Shown here: positions 59,812-64,000 of the stretch, in pieces
Layout of the letters: the number at the start of each line of letters is the position of its first letter
Numbering within the stretch: the stretch's first letter is position 1
From: Pseudomonadota bacterium
GTDB taxonomy: Bacteria > Myxococcota > Myxococcia > Myxococcales > Myxococcaceae
Assembly: GCA_023426545.1 (NCBI GenBank)
Contig: JAFAAN010000175.1
Span: forward strand, 1 to 64,000
DNA length: 64,000 nt
Reading direction: 5' to 3'
Made by a program: the position numbers and the translations under genes
Notes under the pieces: generated by a model
The model's input: only the letters and a program-made list of their open reading frames with translations
The model's database searches: none
Told to the model about the DNA's origin: nothing

Positions 59812-61044
59812 ATGAACGACTCCGCCAACTTGCTTCCGGAAGACGAGGCCCGGTCGCGGATCCTCGGCCTGTGCGCGCCCCTGCCCACGGAGTGGCTGGC
59901 GCTGGACGAGGCCATGGGCCGGGTGCTCGCCCAGGACGTGATGGCGCAGCGGACCCTCCCTCCCTGGGACAACTCGGCCATGGACGGCTACGCGGTGCGC
60001 AGCGCGGACCTCGCGGGGCCCCTGCCCGTCCGTCTCCAGGTGGGGGAGACCCTCTACGCCGGCGCCCTGCCCACCAAGGCCCTGTCCCCCGGCGTCTGCG
60101 CCCGCATCATGACGGGCGCGCCCCTGCCCGCGGGCGCGGACGCGGTGGTGATGCGGGAGCGGACGCGCGCGAGTGGCCAGGGCGGCGCGGATCACGTGGA
60201 GGTCCTCGAAGCCGTGGCGCCGGGACACTTCGTGCGCCCCCGAGGCGAGGACGCCCGCGAGGGCCAGGTGCTCCTGCCGCGCGGCACGCCCCTGGGAATC
60301 CCGGAGCTGGGGCTCCTGTGGGCGCAGGGGCGTCAGGCCGCGCCCGTGTACCGCGCGCCGCGGGTGGCCATCCTCTCCACGGGCGACGAGCTGTGCCGCG
60401 CCGATGAGCCGCCCGACGGGCGCATCGTCGACACCAACGCCCCGTCCCTCGCGCTGGCGGTCCGGCGCGCGGGCGGCGTCCCCACCCTGCTGGGCATCGC
60501 CCGTGACACCCGGGACTCCGTGGAGGACGCGCTCTCGCGCGTGGAGGGCTTCGACGTGGTGCTCACCAGCGCGGGCGTGTCCGTGGGCGAGCGGGACTAC
60601 GTGAAGGAGGTCCTGGCCGTGCTGGGCGTGGAGCAGCACCTCTGGCGCGTCGCCATCAAGCCGGGCAAGCCGCTGGTGGTGGGGCGGCGCGGCGCCACGC
60701 TGTTCTTCGGGCTCCCGGGCAACCCAACCTCGTCGCTGGTCACCTTCGAGCTCTTCGTCCGCCCTGCCCTCCGCCGGCTCCTCGGCCATGCCCAGGTGGC
60801 GCCGGGCAAGGTCCCCGGCCGCCTGGACGGCCGCCTGTCCAAGCCCGTGGGGCTGGCGCACTTCGTCCGCGTCTCGGCCGTCTGGAGAGAGGGCAGCCTC
60901 TGGGCGCGCCCCCTGGCGACGCAAACGTCCGGTGTTCTGCGCTCAGCCGCGGCGGCGACCCATTTGCTGCACTTCCCCCTGGAAACGAGCAGCTTGATGG
61001 AGGGGGACCCGGTAGACCTCCTCCCGCTCTCGTGGGTGGCCTGA
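59812..61044 (+). CDS. moeA: Molybdopterin molybdenumtransferase
   Basis: Inserts molybdenum into molybdopterin. The 410-residue protein has PPWDNSAMDGYAVR, MTGAPLPAGADAVV, LSTGDELCRADEP, TSAGVSVGERDYVK (usual TSGGVS) and LPGNPTSSLVTFE, all MoeA hallmarks, and normal length. ATG 59812 is chosen; the reading from 59740 is poorly supported. It is followed by ribA after 115 bases. No other cofactor-synthesis genes are in this window. Confidence 0.9.
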   Translation: MNDSANLLPEDEARSRILGLCAPLPTEWLALDEAMGRVLAQDVMAQRTLPPWDNSAMDGYAVRSADLAGPLPVRLQVGETLYAGALPTKALSPGVCARIMTGAPLPAGADAVVMRERTRASGQGGADHVEVLEAVAPGHFVRPRGEDAREGQVLLPRGTPLGIPELGLLWAQGRQAAPVYRAPRVAILSTGDELCRADEPPDGRIVDTNAPSLALAVRRAGGVPTLLGIARDTRDSVEDALSRVEGFDVVLTSAGVSVGERDYVKEVLAVLGVEQHLWRVAIKPGKPLVVGRRGATLFFGLPGNPTSSLVTFELFVRPALRRLLGHAQVAPGKVPGRLDGRLSKPVGLAHFVRVSAVWREGSLWARPLATQTSGVLRSAAAATHLLHFPLETSSLMEGDPVDLLPLSWVA

Positions 61045-61074
61045 GGAACGGCGGGCGCCCTGCGGCATCTACAG

Positions 61075-61103
61075 GGAGCTCGAGTCGAAAGTTCGAGCCC
61101 TCC
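61075..61103 (+). terminator. Hairpin between moeA and ribA
   Basis: GCTCGA and TCGAGC form a perfect 6-bp stem with a 9-base loop, extended by GGA/TCC with a 2-base bulge. It lies 31 bases after the moeA stop. No T run follows. Confidence 0.4.
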
Positions 61104-61159
61104 TTGACTTGTGAACCTGAGGACCTCAAACAGGGGCCCGCATCTGGAGATGACTCGAC

Positions 61160-61834
61160 ATGTCGGACACTCGCTCACCTCAGGTTCTTCCGAACCGTAA
61201 GCCCACCCAGCACCTGGAGCGGTTCTCGGAAGCGGACATCCCGACAGGGCGCGGCACGCTGAGAACCATCGTGTTCCGGGACAAGCGCAACGGCCGGGAG
61301 CACGTGGCACTCGTCGTGGGGCATGTCTCGGGGAACGAGGGCGTGCCGGTCCGCATCCACTCCGAGTGCCTCACCAGCGAGGTCTTCGGCAGCCTCAAGT
61401 GCGACTGCCGCGAGCAGCTGGATCGGGCGCTCGAGTTCATCACCCAGGCCGGCCAAGGCGTCGTCCTCTACCTCCGTCAGGAGGGGCGCGGCATCGGCCT
61501 GGGGAACAAGATCAAGGCCTACGCGCTCCAGTCGAAGGGGCTGGACACCTACGAGGCCAACCGGCAGCTCGGCTTCGCGGATGACCTGCGCACCTACGAC
61601 ATCGCGGCGGAGATGCTGCGCAGCCTGGACGTGCGTTCGGTGGACCTGATGACGAACAACCCGCTGAAGATCGCGGGCATGGTCGAAGAGGGCATCCCGG
61701 TCCGGCGCCGAATCCCTTCCCGGACCGAGCACAATCCGCATAACGTCGACTATTTGAGGACGAAGCGCGAGCGCACGGGGCACCTGATTGAGCTCTTCGC
61801 CGAGGACGAGGACACGGAAGCCAAGACAGGCTGA
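61160..61834 (+). CDS. ribA: GTP cyclohydrolase II
   Basis: First step of riboflavin synthesis: GTP to a formamidopyrimidine. 224 residues with the zinc cysteines in SECLTSEVFGSLKCDCREQL, the QEGRGIGLGNKIKAYALQ motif and MTNNPLKI. Slightly longer than E. coli RibA (196), from an N-terminal addition and acidic C-terminus. ATG 61160 has GGAGATG upstream. No FMN-riboswitch motif is visible in the 115 bases upstream. Confidence 0.92.
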   Translation: MSDTRSPQVLPNRKPTQHLERFSEADIPTGRGTLRTIVFRDKRNGREHVALVVGHVSGNEGVPVRIHSECLTSEVFGSLKCDCREQLDRALEFITQAGQGVVLYLRQEGRGIGLGNKIKAYALQSKGLDTYEANRQLGFADDLRTYDIAAEMLRSLDVRSVDLMTNNPLKIAGMVEEGIPVRRRIPSRTEHNPHNVDYLRTKRERTGHLIELFAEDEDTEAKTG

Positions 61835-61883
61835 GACGCCCCCCGCGCGGCGCCGCAACACCGTCGCGCGCAATCAGGCTCGC

Positions 61884-62717
61884 GTGCCCTTCGAGGTGCG
61901 CTTCTGGGGTGTGCGGGGCTCCATCCCCGCGCCCGGGGCGAACACCCGGCGCTACGGCGGCAACACGCCCTGCGTGGAGGTCCGCTGTGGGGATGAGCTG
62001 CTGATCTTCGACCTGGGCACGGGAGCCCGCGCCCTGGGCCACGCGCTGCTCGCGAAGAAGAAGCCGGTGCGCGGCTCCATCTTCATCTCGCACTACCACT
62101 ACGACCATCTGCAGGGGCTGCCCTTCTTCGGCCCCATGTACCTGCCCACCAGCGCGCTGGACGTCTACGGGCCGTCGCGCAACGGGCAATCGGTGAAGGA
62201 GCTCCTCAGCGGGCAGATGGCGCCCCCCTACTTCCCGGTGACGGCGGACGGCGTGTTCCGGGCGCGGCTCACGTACACGGACCTGACGGCCACGCAGACG
62301 CTCACGCTGGGCCCCGCGAAGGTACGGACCCTCGAGCTGAACCACCCGGGCGGCAACCTGGGCTACCGCGTCGAGTGCCAGGGCCGCTCACTGGTGTACG
62401 CCACGGACCTGGAGCACGGCACGGAGATGGACGCCGCCTTCTACGCGTTCGCCCAGGACGCGGACGTCCTCATCTACGACGCCATGTACACCGAGGACGA
62501 GTACCACGGCCGCACCGGACCGGCCCGCAAGGGCTGGGGCCACTCCACGTGGCAGGCCGCCGTGCGCGCGGCTGACGAGGCGGGCGTGAAGAAGCTCGTG
62601 CTCTTCCACCACGACCCGTCGCGTGACGACGCGGGCCTGGACCGGCTGCTGCGTCAGGCCCGCAAGCACCGCCCCGAGGCCATCGCCGCCCGCGAGTCGC
62701 TCGTCATCAAGCTGTAG
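61884..62717 (+). CDS. MBL-fold metal-dependent hydrolase
   Basis: Metallo-beta-lactamase fold protein of the RNase-Z-like/phnP-like branch. VRFWGVRGSIPAPGANTRRYGGNT and FDLGTGARALG match the small-MBL group, and SHYHYDHLQG is the H-x-H-x-D-H metal motif. Later ligands are in LELNHPGGN and YATDLEHG. GTG 61884 gives the usual short N-terminus; TTG 61788 would overlap ribA by 47 bases. Substrate is unknown. Its 3' end overlaps lipB by 11 bases. Confidence 0.85.
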   Translation: MPFEVRFWGVRGSIPAPGANTRRYGGNTPCVEVRCGDELLIFDLGTGARALGHALLAKKKPVRGSIFISHYHYDHLQGLPFFGPMYLPTSALDVYGPSRNGQSVKELLSGQMAPPYFPVTADGVFRARLTYTDLTATQTLTLGPAKVRTLELNHPGGNLGYRVECQGRSLVYATDLEHGTEMDAAFYAFAQDADVLIYDAMYTEDEYHGRTGPARKGWGHSTWQAAVRAADEAGVKKLVLFHHDPSRDDAGLDRLLRQARKHRPEAIAARESLVIKL

Positions 62718-63801
62718 GGCCCCGCGCGGCGGCAACCGCGCGCCTCACCGTCTCGCGCAGGCCCCGGAAGGGCAACCGCTCCAGGGCCGTGGGCACGTCC
62801 ACCCACTCGAAGGCGTCATGTTCGGCGCTCAGGCGCACGTCCGCGTCCGGAGGGACATGGGCGGCGAAACCACTCTCCTCGACGAGCCGCGGGGGAAGCG
62901 CTTCGCCCAGCGCGAACGCGTGCCGGTAGTCCAGGTCCACCAAGGGCAGGCGCAGGCCGGTCTCCTCTTCCAATTCGCGGGCCGCGGCCTGCGCTGGAGA
63001 CTCCCCTGCTTCGAGGCGGCCCGTGAGCACCTGCCAGAAGCCTCCCCGCTCCGGCCGGCGTCGAACCAGCAGCACACGCGCCTCGGCGCCGTGGCCCCTC
63101 ACCACCGCGATGCTCACCGTCCGCAACGGGGGCGGCGCGTCCACCCGCTCGCTGTCGAACACGGCGCAGAAGCTGTTGGCGATGGCATCCTCCACCTCCG
63201 CCATGGGCAACGCGCGGCCCAGCTCACGCTGCATGGACGTGACGCCCGCCTCGCGGATGCCACACGGGACGATGAGCTGGAAGTGGTCCAGGTTCGTGTT
63301 CACGTTGAGCGCGAAGCCATGCGTCGTAAGCCAGCGGGACAGGTGAACGCCGATGGCGGCGACCTTGCGCGCATCCGGCGCCCCCTCCTCGCCAATCCAG
63401 ACGCCGGGCCACTTGGGGATGGGACCTGCGGTGATACCCCACTGCGCCAGCACGTCCATGATGGAGCGCTCCACGTCGCGCACGTAGCGGCGCACGTCCC
63501 GCCGGCCCTCCGACAGCAGGAAGAGGGGGTAGCCCACGAGCTGGCCGGGCCCGTGGTACGTGACGTCTCCCCCGCGGTTGGTCTCGAAGATCTCCGCGCC
63601 TTCCTTCGCCAACTGGGCGTCGCTGGCGACGATGTTCTCCCGCTTCGCGGCCCGGCCGAGCGTGAGCACGGGCGGGTGCTCCAGCAGCAGCAGCACGTCG
63701 CCAGAGAGCCCTTGCCGGCGGGACTCACTGAAGAGGCGCATCAGCTCGAGGCCGTCCTCGTACTCCACCCGGCCCAGCCGGTAGACAGTGATGGTGTTCA
63801 T
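62707..63801 (-). CDS. lipB: LipB lipoyl(octanoyl)transferase fused to a Nudix hydrolase
   Basis: Residues 1-220 are LipB: transfers octanoate from ACP to lipoate-dependent subunits. K146 in RKVAAIGVH and C180 in VPCGIREAG are the catalytic pair. Residues 225-364 are a Nudix domain with the box GRLEAGESPAQ...RELEEETGL (about 261-283) complete. ATG 63801 (GAAGGAAG upstream) overlaps the preceding stop by ATGA. The Nudix substrate is unknown; bacterial LipB is usually single-domain, so the fusion hints at linked chemistry. Confidence 0.88.
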   Translation of the reverse strand: MNTITVYRLGRVEYEDGLELMRLFSESRRQGLSGDVLLLLEHPPVLTLGRAAKRENIVASDAQLAKEGAEIFETNRGGDVTYHGPGQLVGYPLFLLSEGRRDVRRYVRDVERSIMDVLAQWGITAGPIPKWPGVWIGEEGAPDARKVAAIGVHLSRWLTTHGFALNVNTNLDHFQLIVPCGIREAGVTSMQRELGRALPMAEVEDAIANSFCAVFDSERVDAPPPLRTVSIAVVRGHGAEARVLLVRRRPERGGFWQVLTGRLEAGESPAQAAARELEEETGLRLPLVDLDYRHAFALGEALPPRLVEESGFAAHVPPDADVRLSAEHDAFEWVDVPTALERLPFRGLRETVRRAVAAARGPTA

Positions 63802-64000
63802 GGCGTTCGCTTCCTTCGGGCCTTGCGAGGGGCGGCGGGCTTCGCCGCGGGCTCCAGGTGCCATGTCCCCGTGGGCACCCGGTTGAGGAGGGCGTGCAGC
63901 TCATGGCCCGCGCGGGGCGAGCGACCCGCCTCGGTGGCCAGCGCGGCGAGCACGTCCTCGGAGAGGGACACCACCGGCTCTCGCGAGGCCAGACGCGCGC
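63798..64000 (-). CDS. C-terminal end of a gene running off the right edge
   Basis: The minus-strand frame reads without a stop from the edge to a TGA at 63798-63800 that overlaps the lipB ATG (ATGA). The visible 67 residues (PVVSLSEDVLAALATEAGRS, then HLEPAAKPAAPRKARRKRTP) end in a basic tail. No family is recognisable from this fragment. Coupling suggests an operon with lipB. Confidence 0.65.
   Translation of the reverse strand, partial: ARLASREPVVSLSEDVLAALATEAGRSPRAGHELHALLNRVPTGTWHLEPAAKPAAPRKARRKRTP

Noticed and set aside
61045..61159. FMN riboswitch before ribA
   Set aside because: I could not find the conserved FMN-element stems; only a simple hairpin is present.
1..64000. CRISPR array, insertion sequence or rRNA/tRNA gene
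   Set aside because: No regularly spaced repeats, transposase motifs or structural RNA signatures were seen on either strand.

Overview
The window is high-GC DNA (about 70%, judged by eye) with strong G/C third-position bias, many GTG starts and almost no non-coding sequence. The gene families point to a myxobacterium of the Myxococcus/Corallococcus type: a DUF4123 adaptor, stacked MacAB-TolC-like exporters, an NtrC-type two-component system, Lys/Ala-rich protein tails and many lineage-specific lipoproteins. I see no rRNA, tRNA, CRISPR array, insertion sequence or prophage. It reads as ordinary chromosome with unusual domain architectures.

Layout. 1-9 kb: a HARE-HTH protein with a degenerate Mrr-like domain, a PQQ-type propeller protein, a MetX-like hydrolase without its serine, uridine kinase, a DUF692 fusion and a GNAT protein. 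9-15.5 kb: a CreB/CreC-like two-component pair facing a CreD-like membrane protein, then a DUF4123 (type VI secretion adaptor) gene with a small partner. 15.5-25 kb: a CxxCH lipoprotein, a cysteine-synthase-family enzyme, and a six-gene operon (YIP1, TolC, adaptor, ATPase, two MacB-type permeases) with four ATGA overlaps. 25-33 kb: a ClpA/C-like unfoldase, a DUF2520 protein and a very large HExxH/propeller/beta-barrel protein. 33-41 kb: a leftward set (TPR protein, class III cyclase, NamZ-like muramidase, phosphoesterase-like protein, NadD), then mutS2 and a phosphopantetheinyl transferase. 41-50 kb: a TPR protein, a phospholipase-A2-like small protein, an NtrC-type regulator and kinase, and a divergent TolC/ATPase/adaptor/permease operon. 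50-64 kb: a DJ-1/PfpI protein, an SDR, a membrane metallophosphoesterase, a TPR lipoprotein, a leftward operon (chagasin-like protein with histone-like tail, RNase R with a similar tail, DUF3185), moeA, ribA, an MBL-fold hydrolase and a LipB-Nudix fusion.

How the genes work together. The best supported regulatory unit is at 42.4-50.3 kb. Four related palindromes lie in the 407-base gap between the NtrC-type pair and the exporter operon. A -24/-12 element with the exact sigma-54 spacing sits just before the exporter. This suggests the regulator turns on its divergent exporter and may control its own operon. The most unusual proteins are the 1049-residue HExxH/propeller/barrel protein, the pair of histone-tailed neighbours, the PLA2-like small protein and the serine-less MetX homologue.
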